The translations under genes were made by a program, and so were the position numbers. From Poritiphilus sp965212595 (GTDB lineage: Bacteria > Bacteroidota > Bacteroidia > Flavobacteriales > Flavobacteriaceae), in assembly GCA_965212595.1 (NCBI GenBank), contig CBDBVE010000012.1, forward strand, positions 1-64,000: 64,000 nt of DNA. Reading direction: 5' to 3'. The notes under the pieces were generated by a model. It saw only the letters and a list, made by a program, of their open reading frames with translations, made no database searches and was not told the origin of the DNA. The first letter of the stretch is position 1, and each line of letters opens with the position of its first letter. This document shows, piece after piece, positions 18,023 to 26,581 of the stretch.

Positions 18023-19582
18023 ATGGCAGGTTTTCGGTATTACTTTCTATGTGTCCTGTTTCTTTCATGCCAGATGGAGGTCAAGGAGGAGAAACAATTT
18101 AAACCGCCCAATATTATTTATATCCTGGCAGACGACCTGGGATATGGAGAAATTGGGGCTTATGGCCAGGAACAAATAGAGACTCCCAATATAGATGCGC
18201 TAGCGAAAGACGGAATGCTTTTTACGCAGCATTATACCAGTGCTCCGGTTTGTGCTCCGGCCAGATATATGCTGATGACCGGTCAGCATTCCGGGCATGC
18301 CTATATACGTGGCAATGAAGAATGGCGTGAACGCGGTGATGTCTGGGATTACACTGCCATGGCAAAAGATTCAACTTTAGAAGGGCAACGCCCTGTACCT
18401 AAGGGCACTGTAATGCTACCACAAAGGTTGAAAGAAGTTGGTTATGTCACGGGTATGGTAGGTAAATGGGGCCTGGGAGCACCACAAAGCCATTCGATCC
18501 CTACTAAGATGGGATTCGATTTTTTTTACGGATATAATTGTCAACGACAGGCGCATACCTACTACCCACTGCACCTTTACAAGAATGAAAAACGGGTACA
18601 TCTCAATAACGATACGGTTCCTCCTCATACGGGATTTCCCGAAGGAATGAACGTAGACGATCCGGCGAGTTATGCCCAATTTAACCTGAAAGACTATGCG
18701 CCAGAGCTCATGTTTGAAGAACTAAGCGGGTTTGTAGATCGGAATAAGAAAAAACCATTTTTTCTGTACTGGGCTACCCCTATACCACATGTTGCCATTC
18801 AGGCCCCAAAGAAATGGGTTACTTATTATGAGGAAAAGTTTGGGCCAGAAGAACCTTACCTTGCCAATAATGGTTTTGGGTACTTCCCACACAAGAATCC
18901 AAGAGCGGGTTACGCGGCAATGATCTCTTATCTCGATGAAAATGTGGGAAAGCTGGTTGCCCAACTAAAGAAAGAAGGCATTTATGAGAATACCTTGATT
19001 GTTTTTACATCAGACAATGGTCCTTCTTATGCAGGGGGAGCGGATCCTGAATGGTTTAATAGCGCTAAACCTTTTACGGGTACCTATGGAAGAGGTAAGG
19101 GCTTCGTATATGAAGGCGGTATCCGTGTTCCTATGATAGCAAGTTGGCCAAAGCATATTAAGGCGGGGTCTAAAACAGACCATATTTCTGCACATTACGA
19201 TGTGATGGCAACACTTTCTGAATTAACTGGCTTTGAGTTACCAAAAGAGAATGATGGGATTAGTTTTTTGCCTGCGCTTTTAGCTGAAAGCGACCAAAAA
19301 ACACATGAATTCCTTCTTTGGGAATTCCCGGAATACGCTGGCCAGGTGGCCATCAGGATGGGAGATTGGAAAATCATCAGACAAAACCTCAAAACAGATA
19401 AGGCTTCGCCTAGCCTTGAGCTCTACAATTTGAAGGAGGATCCTCTAGAAGAAAACAACGTGGCTTCTCTGCATCCTGAGATCATCAGGCGAGCGGCCGA
19501 AATCTTTAAGAAGGAGCATACAAATGCTTCCCTAGAAAAATTTAGAATACCAGAAATAGAGGGCGGTTTGGTCAAAAATTAA
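18023..19582 (+). CDS. Type I sulfatase (arylsulfatase family), lipoprotein
   Basis: The N-terminus has a lipobox-like 'LFLSC' (Cys 16), placing the enzyme in the periplasm or on the outer membrane. The alkaline-phosphatase-superfamily fold shows the metal ligands 'ILADDLGYG' (37-38) and 'FTSDNGP' (about 330), and the sulfatase signature 'CAPARYMLMTG' with Cys77 as the residue converted to formylglycine. It is a Cys-type (CxPxR) site, so it needs an FGE or anSME for activation, and the next gene encodes an FGE. The enzyme should remove sulfate esters, likely from algal polysaccharides, but the class cannot be fixed from sequence here. Confidence 0.92.
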   Translation: MAGFRYYFLCVLFLSCQMEVKEEKQFKPPNIIYILADDLGYGEIGAYGQEQIETPNIDALAKDGMLFTQHYTSAPVCAPARYMLMTGQHSGHAYIRGNEEWRERGDVWDYTAMAKDSTLEGQRPVPKGTVMLPQRLKEVGYVTGMVGKWGLGAPQSHSIPTKMGFDFFYGYNCQRQAHTYYPLHLYKNEKRVHLNNDTVPPHTGFPEGMNVDDPASYAQFNLKDYAPELMFEELSGFVDRNKKKPFFLYWATPIPHVAIQAPKKWVTYYEEKFGPEEPYLANNGFGYFPHKNPRAGYAAMISYLDENVGKLVAQLKKEGIYENTLIVFTSDNGPSYAGGADPEWFNSAKPFTGTYGRGKGFVYEGGIRVPMIASWPKHIKAGSKTDHISAHYDVMATLSELTGFELPKENDGISFLPALLAESDQKTHEFLLWEFPEYAGQVAIRMGDWKIIRQNLKTDKASPSLELYNLKEDPLEENNVASLHPEIIRRAAEIFKKEHTNASLEKFRIPEIEGGLVKN

Positions 19583-20737
19583 ATGTGTCAAATGAATCAC
19601 CACACTTTACGGAGTATACTATTTATTGTTGCGCTATTGCTCGCAGCTTGCAAGGAAAATAAGGACAAATCCAAAGACCCTGACCTTTCCGCTGAGGATA
19701 AAGACCAAATCTATGAGGAAAAGCAAACTGCCAATCTCGTAAAGGAATATCCTAAAGATTTGAAAATTCCTGAGGATATGGTATGGATTCCGGGAGGAGT
19801 ATTTAACCAGGGTGCCGTGGCGTCTGATAAATATGCAATGCAGCATGAAAGGCCTGTACATCAGGTAGCTGTAGACGGATTTTTTATGGACGTTCATGAA
19901 GTTACCAATGCCCAGTTTGCTCAATTCGTGGCCGAAACAGGATATATTACGGTGGCCGAACGCGCTATTGATTGGGAAGAAATGAAAAAGCAACTTCCTG
20001 AGGGTACTCCTAAACCCCATGATTCTATAATGCAACCAGGATCCCTGGTATTCCAAATGACCGCCGAACCTGTACCTAACCTGTATGATTTTTCCCAATG
20101 GTGGAAATGGAAGGTGGGCGCCAGCTGGAGGCACCCAAATGGGCCAGGAAGTAGCATTGAGGGTAAAGAAGATCACCCGGTAGTTCATATCGCCTTTGAA
20201 GATGCACAAACCTATTGTCAGTGGGCAGGTAGAAGATTGCCCACAGAGGCAGAATGGGAATATGCCGCCAGGGCCGGCAAAATAGGGCAAATCTATTTCT
20301 GGGGTAATGAAGAAGAACGCCTTGCCGATATGGCGAATACCTGGAATGGAGATTTTCCTTTTTCAAACAGCAGAACAGACGGATTTGTTTCAAGCGCTCC
20401 CGTACAACAGTACCCGGCGTGCGATTTTGGGCTTTATGACATGGCAGGTAATGTTTGGGAATGGACCTCAGACTGGTACAATACCAATTACTACAAAGAT
20501 TTAGACAACAGTATATTAAATATAAACCCTCAAGGCGCAAAGGAACCTTTTAACACTCAAAATCCCTATGCCAGGGAAAAGGTGATCAAAGGGGGGTCTT
20601 TTCTTTGCAATGCCTCATATTGTGCAAGCTACCGCACTTCTTCGCGAATGGGAACAAGCCTGGATTCTTCATTAGAACATTTGGGGTTTAGAACGGTGGC
20701 AACAGTAGGAATGGTCCGTTTTCAAAACGAGCATTGA
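19583..20737 (+). CDS. Exported formylglycine-generating enzyme (SUMF1/FGE family lipoprotein)
   Basis: The start codon directly follows the sulfatase stop; a second ATG nine bases on (19592) is also possible. A lipobox 'LLLAAC' gives an exported, lipid-anchored enzyme. The FGE-sulfatase domain shows 'MVWIPGGVF', 'VHEVTNAQFAQFVAETGY', 'WAGRRLPTEAEWEYAARAG', 'DMAGNVWEWTSDW' and 'KGGSFLCNASYCASYR'. The CxxxxC pair in 'CNASYC' matches the two copper-binding cysteines of true aerobic FGE, which many FGE-like proteins lack. It probably oxidises Cys77 of the preceding sulfatase. Conversion would occur outside the cytoplasm, which is unusual compared with cytoplasmic bacterial FGE or anSME. Confidence 0.9.
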   Translation: MCQMNHHTLRSILFIVALLLAACKENKDKSKDPDLSAEDKDQIYEEKQTANLVKEYPKDLKIPEDMVWIPGGVFNQGAVASDKYAMQHERPVHQVAVDGFFMDVHEVTNAQFAQFVAETGYITVAERAIDWEEMKKQLPEGTPKPHDSIMQPGSLVFQMTAEPVPNLYDFSQWWKWKVGASWRHPNGPGSSIEGKEDHPVVHIAFEDAQTYCQWAGRRLPTEAEWEYAARAGKIGQIYFWGNEEERLADMANTWNGDFPFSNSRTDGFVSSAPVQQYPACDFGLYDMAGNVWEWTSDWYNTNYYKDLDNSILNINPQGAKEPFNTQNPYAREKVIKGGSFLCNASYCASYRTSSRMGTSLDSSLEHLGFRTVATVGMVRFQNEH

Positions 20738-20774
20738 AGGCAATGAAGTTCAATTTTAATAGGATTTATTGAAG

Positions 20775-20801
20775 TCATTACGAATAATGAGGCTTTTTTT
20801 T
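20775..20801 (+). terminator. Candidate intrinsic terminator after the sulfatase-FGE pair
   Basis: TCATTA (20775-20780) and TAATGA (20785-20790) form a 6-bp hairpin with a CGAA tetraloop, followed by a run of eight T (20794-20801). It lies downstream of the FGE gene and upstream of the preferred start of the sensor gene. This also argues against the upstream alternative starts of that gene. The stem is AT-rich, so strength is uncertain. Confidence 0.5.
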
Positions 20802-20825
20802 ATCTTTAAGAGCCAAGCAAACCCT

Positions 20826-23726
20826 ATGCGTATTAAACGCATTTTTTTCATACTTGTATTTTTAAACCTTAGCCTGAATGGTTTTGGGCAAAAATATAGG
20901 TATGCCTATTACCAGGGTCCCGACTTACCCTTTAAGAGTGTAAATCAAGTTGCACAGGACAGTTTGGGATATACCTGGTTGGCAACCGATGCCGGACTCT
21001 ACCGCTTCGACGGTAATACCTTCGAGGATTTTAATACCAACTTAAGGAGCCGCACCATAAGGGCATTTGCGCAAACAGCTACGAACAGCTTACTGTTTAC
21101 CAATGATACCGGAATACATCGTATTTCATACCAAAAGCAAAAGGCAAGCACTGAAGTGTTCCTAGAAAGTCCGCAAATGCACTATCCTACAGCCATCTTT
21201 GAGGATAGTAAAGGCACGCTCTGGGTAGGCCTGATGAATGGTAATATCTCTAGCCTTGATGTAACCGGTAGAAAAGAAGCATTCTACGATCTTGGCGTAA
21301 ACAAAAAGACTCCAGAAGTATTCTTTGGAGAAGACAGCTTTGGAACGGTTTGGGTACTGGTACCAGGGAAAGGTGTTTTTTATTACGATGAGGTTCAGCA
21401 AGAGTTTAGAGCCTTTGGAAACTATGAGGACGCAGCCCATTTTATGGTCGAAGGAGAAATTATTTGGTTGGTTGGCGATGACCTTCGCAGGATCAGACTC
21501 AATGGGGCACGTGAGCAGTCTGACCTTAAAATTTACAATACCGAACAACAGTTTCAAAAAATAACAAAAAAAGACAAAGAGACTTTAATTTTAAGCTCTC
21601 AAAAGGGGCTCTATACCTTTCAAATGGAAGGACCTCAAGCGCGTTTACGAAAACTCTTTGGTTCAAATGATCCTCATCGTGTGGAAGATCTTCCCTTTAA
21701 GCACATAAATAACATTATCGTTACACGGGATCCTAAAGCGCAGGAAGAACATATTTGGGTGAGTACTGATGAGGGCCTGGGTTTGCTGTGGTCAGGTTTT
21801 TTTCAAACCGTTTTTGGGATGGGTTATGACAATATTTTGGGATTGCATACCACGGCGAACGGAAGAGTTTATGTTTCCCAGGGCCCTGTTTTTGAAATAA
21901 ACAAATCCTCGCAGGACGTTAGTTTTAAACGCGCAAACAGTCTTAACAATATTACCGGAATAGCCACCGTAGGTGAGGCCAGCTGGTTTGGCTCTACAGA
22001 TGGTAAAATCTTTAAGTATAGCGATAATACACTAAATAAAACTTTGGATTTAACTGATCGGGGGGGAGGTATTTTCTTTATGCTCGCAGATCATACCGGA
22101 GATGTCTGGTTTTGCCAGGCAACTTCAAATAAGCCAATTGTTGGTGTCGCCAAGGTAACACAGGAAGGCCGGGTAATTGAATACGGAATGGATAAGGGGT
22201 TCATTGACAGGGTTTTGGTAGTGAGGGAAGGAGGCAAGAACGAGTTGTATGCGGCCGGGATAGGACTATCATCTTATCTCTATAAATATGACTGGACCCA
22301 AGACCGTTTTACAAACAAAAGTTTGGCTTTTCCTTTTAAAGTGAGTGCTACTTTTGAAGTTCACGATATGGAGGTAGACGATTTAGGTGTGGTTTGGCTG
22401 GCAACAACAGACGGACTTCTAAAATACGATGGAGAGACCGTTAGGCGCGTCTTTTTAGGGCCACATACAGATGGAGAAATTCGCTCAATTGTCAAAGTAT
22501 CCGATAGCTCACTGTGGATGTCTACAGACACCAGCGGGCTTATACATTTAGATGATCAGGGCAATTACACTCTTTTTGACGAAAGTTCGGGTACACCTTC
22601 CAAGGTAGCAGCATATCGTTGTTTAGCTGTAGATAGTGATTCTAAAATATGGGTAGGCACAGCAGAAGGAGTAGTCTATTCCGGAGAACATTTTTCAAAA
22701 CCGATGACAACGAAATCTCCAACATTGAAATCTTTTGTTACACCCCAAAAAAGTGAGGAGATCGGAGATATTATCAGGCTTGCAGAAGATGAACCTATAG
22801 CAATTAAGCTTGGTACACTTACCTATCCGGCAGAGGAAATTAAATACCAATACAAAATATATGATGCCAAGGCTGATGCCGATGAGGTCAGCGACTTCAG
22901 TTGGATTCCCCTGGAAACTTCTGTACTCAATTTGGATAACATGGCCGGAGGGGCATATACTATGGAGGTAAGAGCTCAGAAAGCAGGCGGTTTTACATGG
23001 AGTAAACCGCTATCCGTTGGTATGGCCGTCTCTAAAAAGTGGTTTAAAACATGGTGGGGACGTTTATTGTTGGCTGCGATTGGGTTTTTATTTTTTTGGT
23101 TTGGCCTGCGACAATGGTTTCTTAGGCGGATACGAAATTTACAAACCGCATTGCAGCAAAAGCAAGAGGAATTAAGCCAACAAAAAGCTGAAATCGTATC
23201 ACAAACCCGCACTTTGAAGAACCAGCGCAAAGAACTCCAGACTTTTGGCGGAGGTATTAGTTTACTTCACGGCTTGGTAAATAAAATTCCTGAAAATGCG
23301 AACTGGAAAGTGGCTCTTGATGGGCTTAGACCGCTTGTTGTGGACCAAACAGGGATTGATGCTTTTGAGCTTGCTTTCAAGGTAGGAGAGCACATTCATT
23401 TTGTGGGTTACCGAAGAGGTGAGGAGGCAGAAACCAATAGGCAGGAAGAGTTTAATGAGAAAGAGAACCTGGCCAGTTATGCCTTAGCTATTTCTAAACC
23501 TTTGATGATTCTGGATTTTGAAAAGGAAGCTCATCAATACATTAGTGGAAAAAATGGCAATGGCTATAATTCAAGACTGTTTACTCCCTTTAAACAGCAA
23601 AATGGAAGTGATGCCGTATTTTGCATTTATTCTAGAGATAAAAATGCATTTACCGAACAGGAGCTCATGTTACAGCAGATTTTATCGCGCTTTTTAGCCG
23701 CCAACGCAAAAGACCATCTAAAATGA
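20826..23726 (+). CDS. Membrane-anchored propeller/Y_Y_Y sensor with cytoplasmic coiled coil and GAF-like domain
   Basis: I prefer the ATG at 20826 because it gives a clean signal peptide ('RIFFILVFLNLSLNGFGQ'); longer frames begin at TTG 20769 or ATG 20787. Residues about 25-640 are Reg_prop-type propeller blades ('DSLGYTWLATDAGLYRFDG', 'EDSKGTLWVGLMNG', 'LGVVWLATTDGLLKYDGE', 'DSKIWVGTAEGV'). A Y_Y_Y-like beta domain ('AGGAYTMEVRAQKAGGFTW') precedes a TM helix (about 745-766), a Gln/Glu-rich coiled coil (768-815) and a C-terminal GAF-like domain. This looks like the sensor half of a hybrid two-component system, but no kinase or DNA-binding domain follows. The stop overlaps the next gene's start by ATGA, so its output may be the channel. 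Confidence 0.78.
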   Translation: MRIKRIFFILVFLNLSLNGFGQKYRYAYYQGPDLPFKSVNQVAQDSLGYTWLATDAGLYRFDGNTFEDFNTNLRSRTIRAFAQTATNSLLFTNDTGIHRISYQKQKASTEVFLESPQMHYPTAIFEDSKGTLWVGLMNGNISSLDVTGRKEAFYDLGVNKKTPEVFFGEDSFGTVWVLVPGKGVFYYDEVQQEFRAFGNYEDAAHFMVEGEIIWLVGDDLRRIRLNGAREQSDLKIYNTEQQFQKITKKDKETLILSSQKGLYTFQMEGPQARLRKLFGSNDPHRVEDLPFKHINNIIVTRDPKAQEEHIWVSTDEGLGLLWSGFFQTVFGMGYDNILGLHTTANGRVYVSQGPVFEINKSSQDVSFKRANSLNNITGIATVGEASWFGSTDGKIFKYSDNTLNKTLDLTDRGGGIFFMLADHTGDVWFCQATSNKPIVGVAKVTQEGRVIEYGMDKGFIDRVLVVREGGKNELYAAGIGLSSYLYKYDWTQDRFTNKSLAFPFKVSATFEVHDMEVDDLGVVWLATTDGLLKYDGETVRRVFLGPHTDGEIRSIVKVSDSSLWMSTDTSGLIHLDDQGNYTLFDESSGTPSKVAAYRCLAVDSDSKIWVGTAEGVVYSGEHFSKPMTTKSPTLKSFVTPQKSEEIGDIIRLAEDEPIAIKLGTLTYPAEEIKYQYKIYDAKADADEVSDFSWIPLETSVLNLDNMAGGAYTMEVRAQKAGGFTWSKPLSVGMAVSKKWFKTWWGRLLLAAIGFLFFWFGLRQWFLRRIRNLQTALQQKQEELSQQKAEIVSQTRTLKNQRKELQTFGGGISLLHGLVNKIPENANWKVALDGLRPLVVDQTGIDAFELAFKVGEHIHFVGYRRGEEAETNRQEEFNEKENLASYALAISKPLMILDFEKEAHQYISGKNGNGYNSRLFTPFKQQNGSDAVFCIYSRDKNAFTEQELMLQQILSRFLAANAKDHLK

Positions 23727-24820
23727 GTTTAATCAGCGCCAAAATAAGGGCTATCTTTTTATTGACGGGGATTTTTGCCGGAACGGTATTTGCACAGGAG
23801 GAGCAGGCTCAAGCCGAAAATGTTCTCCGGGTAGGCATTCATCAAGACCCACCTTTCGTATTAAAGGATTTTGAAGGGTATTCTGGTGTCTCCATAGACT
23901 TGTGGGAGCATATTGCCAAAACATTGGATTTGCAATTTCAGTATGTTCAGGTAAGCGATGAGGTGGGTATTATAAGAATGCTTGATTACGGTGAGATAGA
24001 TATTACGATTAATCCCCTCACCAACACTCCGTATAGGCTTGAGCAATTTGAGGTAAGTCAACCCTTTTACATATCGGGTATCGGGATTGCAACAAGCTCG
24101 AGCAATAAGAGTCAGTTTCAAATTTTTCTTAACAACTTCTTTTCTCAGGATTTTTTAAAGGTCGTACTTCTGCTATTGTTTATACTGCTATTTTTTGGGA
24201 CGCTGTTGTGGTTTGTAGAACGTAGAAAAAACCAATATCAATTCAGGCCTGGTATCATGGGACTTTTTGATGGTCTTTGGTGGGCGGCAGTTACAATGAC
24301 CACGGTTGGCTATGGAGACAAGGCGCCAAAAACGCATTTGGGAAAGACTATTGCTATAATTTGGATGTTTACGGCCATAATAATCATATCAAGTTTTACG
24401 GCAACAATTGCTTCTACCTTAACGGTAAATACCCTTGAAGCCAATATTAATGGGTTAGAAGACCTGCAGACTGTGAAAGATATAGGGGTTATAGGCGCTT
24501 CTGACGGGGAAGACTTTGTACTTGAAAATGATCTTTTACCCTCCCAGATTTTTAGAACACCCCATCAAGGGCTAAGGGCCTTGGCAAGAAAAGACATCGA
24601 GGTCTTGGTTCATGACAAAACCGCTTTAGAGCATCTCATTAAAACCAATGATCTGGAGTTAAAAGTTAGCTTATTGCCTTTGAACTTTAAAAAGCAATAT
24701 CGAAGTTTCATTATGCCAAAATCCCACCCGCTTTTTGATAAGGTAAATAAGCAACTCATTGTTCAAATACAATCTGCAATGTGGGAAGAGTCTCTTAAAA
24801 AATACGGCTTGGTAGAATAG
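23723..24820 (+). CDS. GluR0-type prokaryotic ionotropic glutamate receptor (ligand-gated K+ channel)
   Basis: The 365-residue protein reads: signal peptide (1-24, 'TVFAQ'); ligand-binding half S1 (about 33-130) of the periplasmic amino-acid-binding fold, with 'TNTPYRLEQFEVSQPFY' placing Arg105 at the position that binds the ligand alpha-carboxylate; M1 (about 146-165); a pore loop with 'TTVGYGD' (193-199), a perfect K+ selectivity filter; M2 (about 208-232); and S2 (about 240-360), where 'LVHDKT' puts Asp298 at the amino-group position. This S1-M1-P-M2-S2 order is that of cyanobacterial GluR0. It overlaps the propeller/GAF sensor gene by 4 nt. Ligand identity (glutamate or another amino acid) is inference. 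Confidence 0.9.
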   Translation: MSLISAKIRAIFLLTGIFAGTVFAQEEQAQAENVLRVGIHQDPPFVLKDFEGYSGVSIDLWEHIAKTLDLQFQYVQVSDEVGIIRMLDYGEIDITINPLTNTPYRLEQFEVSQPFYISGIGIATSSSNKSQFQIFLNNFFSQDFLKVVLLLLFILLFFGTLLWFVERRKNQYQFRPGIMGLFDGLWWAAVTMTTVGYGDKAPKTHLGKTIAIIWMFTAIIIISSFTATIASTLTVNTLEANINGLEDLQTVKDIGVIGASDGEDFVLENDLLPSQIFRTPHQGLRALARKDIEVLVHDKTALEHLIKTNDLELKVSLLPLNFKKQYRSFIMPKSHPLFDKVNKQLIVQIQSAMWEESLKKYGLVE

Positions 24821-24950
24821 GTAAAAGTCATCGCTGACGGCTAATTGTTTCTTCCTTTAGCATCATAATAACTTTTGATAACTTTAAGTGTAAGGTTTTC
24901 ACCGAAAAACCTACTTTTATAGCGGAAAAATATAAGTGAAATATTGAGTT

Positions 24951-25916
24951 ATGTCTGAAAATATAGAACGTATAAAAACCCTTATTTTAGGTTCAGGTCC
25001 TGCTGGTTACACGGCTGCAATTTACGCGGCTAGAGCAGACCTAAAACCGGTGATGTATACAGGTATGGAGCCAGGTGGGCAATTGACCACTACTACTGAG
25101 GTTGACAACTTTCCAGGATACCCAGAGGGTATTGATGGGCCTACAATGATGGTGCAGTTACAGCAGCAAGCTGAACGCTTTGGAACTGAGGTGCGAATAG
25201 GAATGGCGACAGCAGTAGACTTCAGCGATGAAATAGGCGGAATACATAAAGTAACTATCGATGATAATAAAGTAGTGGAAGCAGAGACCGTCATCATTTC
25301 AACCGGAGCTTCAGCTAAATATTTAAATATACCCAGTGAGCAACGTCTCAGAGGGGGTGGAGTTTCTGCCTGTGCCGTATGTGATGGATTTTTCTACAAA
25401 GGACAAGATGTAGCCATTGTAGGAGGTGGGGATACCGCTGCGGAGGAGGCTTCCTATCTTGCCAATATTTGCAATAAGGTGACCATGCTGGTAAGAAAAG
25501 ATTATATGCGAGCTTCTAAAGCTATGCAACATAGAGTTAATAGCCTTTCAAATATTGATTTACGCTATAACACTGAGGTCGATGAGATCATCGGTGAGCA
25601 GGTTGTGGAAGGGTTGCGTATGGTGAATAATAAAACCGGAGAAAAAGAGGAGATTGCCATTACTGGTTTTTTCGTGGCTATTGGCCACAAACCCAATACA
25701 GATATCTTTAAAGGGCAACTAGAGATGGATGATACCGGTTATTTAATAACCAAAGGTAAATCAACTAAAACGAGTAAACCTGGAGTCTTTGCAAGTGGCG
25801 ATGTCCAGGATAAAGAGTACAGACAGGCTGTAACTGCAGCTGGTACGGGATGTATGGCCGCTTTAGATGCAGAACGCTATTTGGCCACTGTTGAAACTCC
25901 TCAGGAAGTGAGTTAA
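24951..25916 (+). CDS. trxB: Thioredoxin-disulfide reductase
   Basis: This 321-residue flavoprotein has the FAD motif 'ILGSGPAGYTAAIYAARA', the redox-active 'CAVCDG' (CxxC) disulfide, the NADPH motif 'VAIVGGGDTAAEEA' and the C-terminal FAD loop 'VFASGDVQDKEYRQAVTAAGTGCMAALDAERYL' region. It transfers electrons from NADPH to thioredoxin in the cytoplasm. Length and order are standard for the low-molecular-weight bacterial enzyme. It stands alone with a strong terminator behind it. Confidence 0.97.
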   Translation: MSENIERIKTLILGSGPAGYTAAIYAARADLKPVMYTGMEPGGQLTTTTEVDNFPGYPEGIDGPTMMVQLQQQAERFGTEVRIGMATAVDFSDEIGGIHKVTIDDNKVVEAETVIISTGASAKYLNIPSEQRLRGGGVSACAVCDGFFYKGQDVAIVGGGDTAAEEASYLANICNKVTMLVRKDYMRASKAMQHRVNSLSNIDLRYNTEVDEIIGEQVVEGLRMVNNKTGEKEEIAITGFFVAIGHKPNTDIFKGQLEMDDTGYLITKGKSTKTSKPGVFASGDVQDKEYRQAVTAAGTGCMAALDAERYLATVETPQEVS

Positions 25917-25941
25917 TGCGACACCAGGCTCCTCATAAAAT

Positions 25942-25977
25942 AAAAAAGCCCTGATCTCCTAAGATCAGGGCTTTTTT
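25942..25977. terminator. Strong bidirectional intrinsic terminator
   Basis: GCCCTGATCT (25948-25957) and AGATCAGGGC (25962-25971) form a perfect 10-bp stem with a CCTA loop. It is flanked by six A on the left and six T on the right. It can stop trxB on the plus strand and readthrough toward the gene ending at 25992 on the minus strand. Confidence 0.95.
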
Positions 25978-25991
25978 GTTAAAACTCAAAC

Positions 25992-26441
25992 TTAATCAAG
26001 CCTTTTATAGTTTTCCGAGGATATGCGATTGCCTTCGGCATCGTGAAAAATCTGGCTATACCAATTTTCCTTTAGTTCTAGCTCCATATTCCATACCATA
26101 TTGGGCTGTGCATTCTTCAACATGGAAGCAGACATATACTCCAACTTTTCAGATAGTGTACTATCTGTTGTTGCATAAGATCCATACCCAAACCATTCCA
26201 CTGAATCTGCAGGCACATAGCGAGTCCACATGACCTTACCGTTATAATACATCTTAATTTGACGATAACCGTCTGTAGCTGGTAAGGTATCTGAAATATT
26301 TCCTTCGTCGTCAAAATTATAGAAGCTTTCCAGTTCCCAGGTACCTTCTATAGAGGGGGTACTTTGCAGTTTAGAAGATGGGCTTGAGGTGGCGGCCACC
26401 AAAATCAACATCAAAAAAACAAATCCAAGGATTTTTTTCAT
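25992..26441 (-). CDS. Exported lipocalin-like hypothetical protein
   Basis: The 149-residue protein has a signal peptide ('FVFLMLILVAATSS') and a small beta-barrel-like domain opening with 'IEGTWELESFYNFDD', the pattern of lipocalin-like proteins in Bacteroidota. Later strands include 'IKMYYNGKVMWTRYV' and 'GNRISSENYKRL'. The ligand and role are unknown. It is convergent with trxB, sharing the terminator at 25942-25977, and is followed upstream by a 140-base AT-rich spacer. Confidence 0.65.
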   Translation of the reverse strand: MKKILGFVFLMLILVAATSSPSSKLQSTPSIEGTWELESFYNFDDEGNISDTLPATDGYRQIKMYYNGKVMWTRYVPADSVEWFGYGSYATTDSTLSEKLEYMSASMLKNAQPNMVWNMELELKENWYSQIFHDAEGNRISSENYKRLD

Positions 26442-26581
26442 GGCTATGTGTTTTTAGAGTTATTTAAAAATACTCCATAAAAGTTATGAATTTTTTTGTT
26501 AAAACCCTAAAATTTTGACGATAGAGTAGGTATTCTTTTAAAAACTTAAATATCTGTCTTATACCTATTTATATATTGGTC

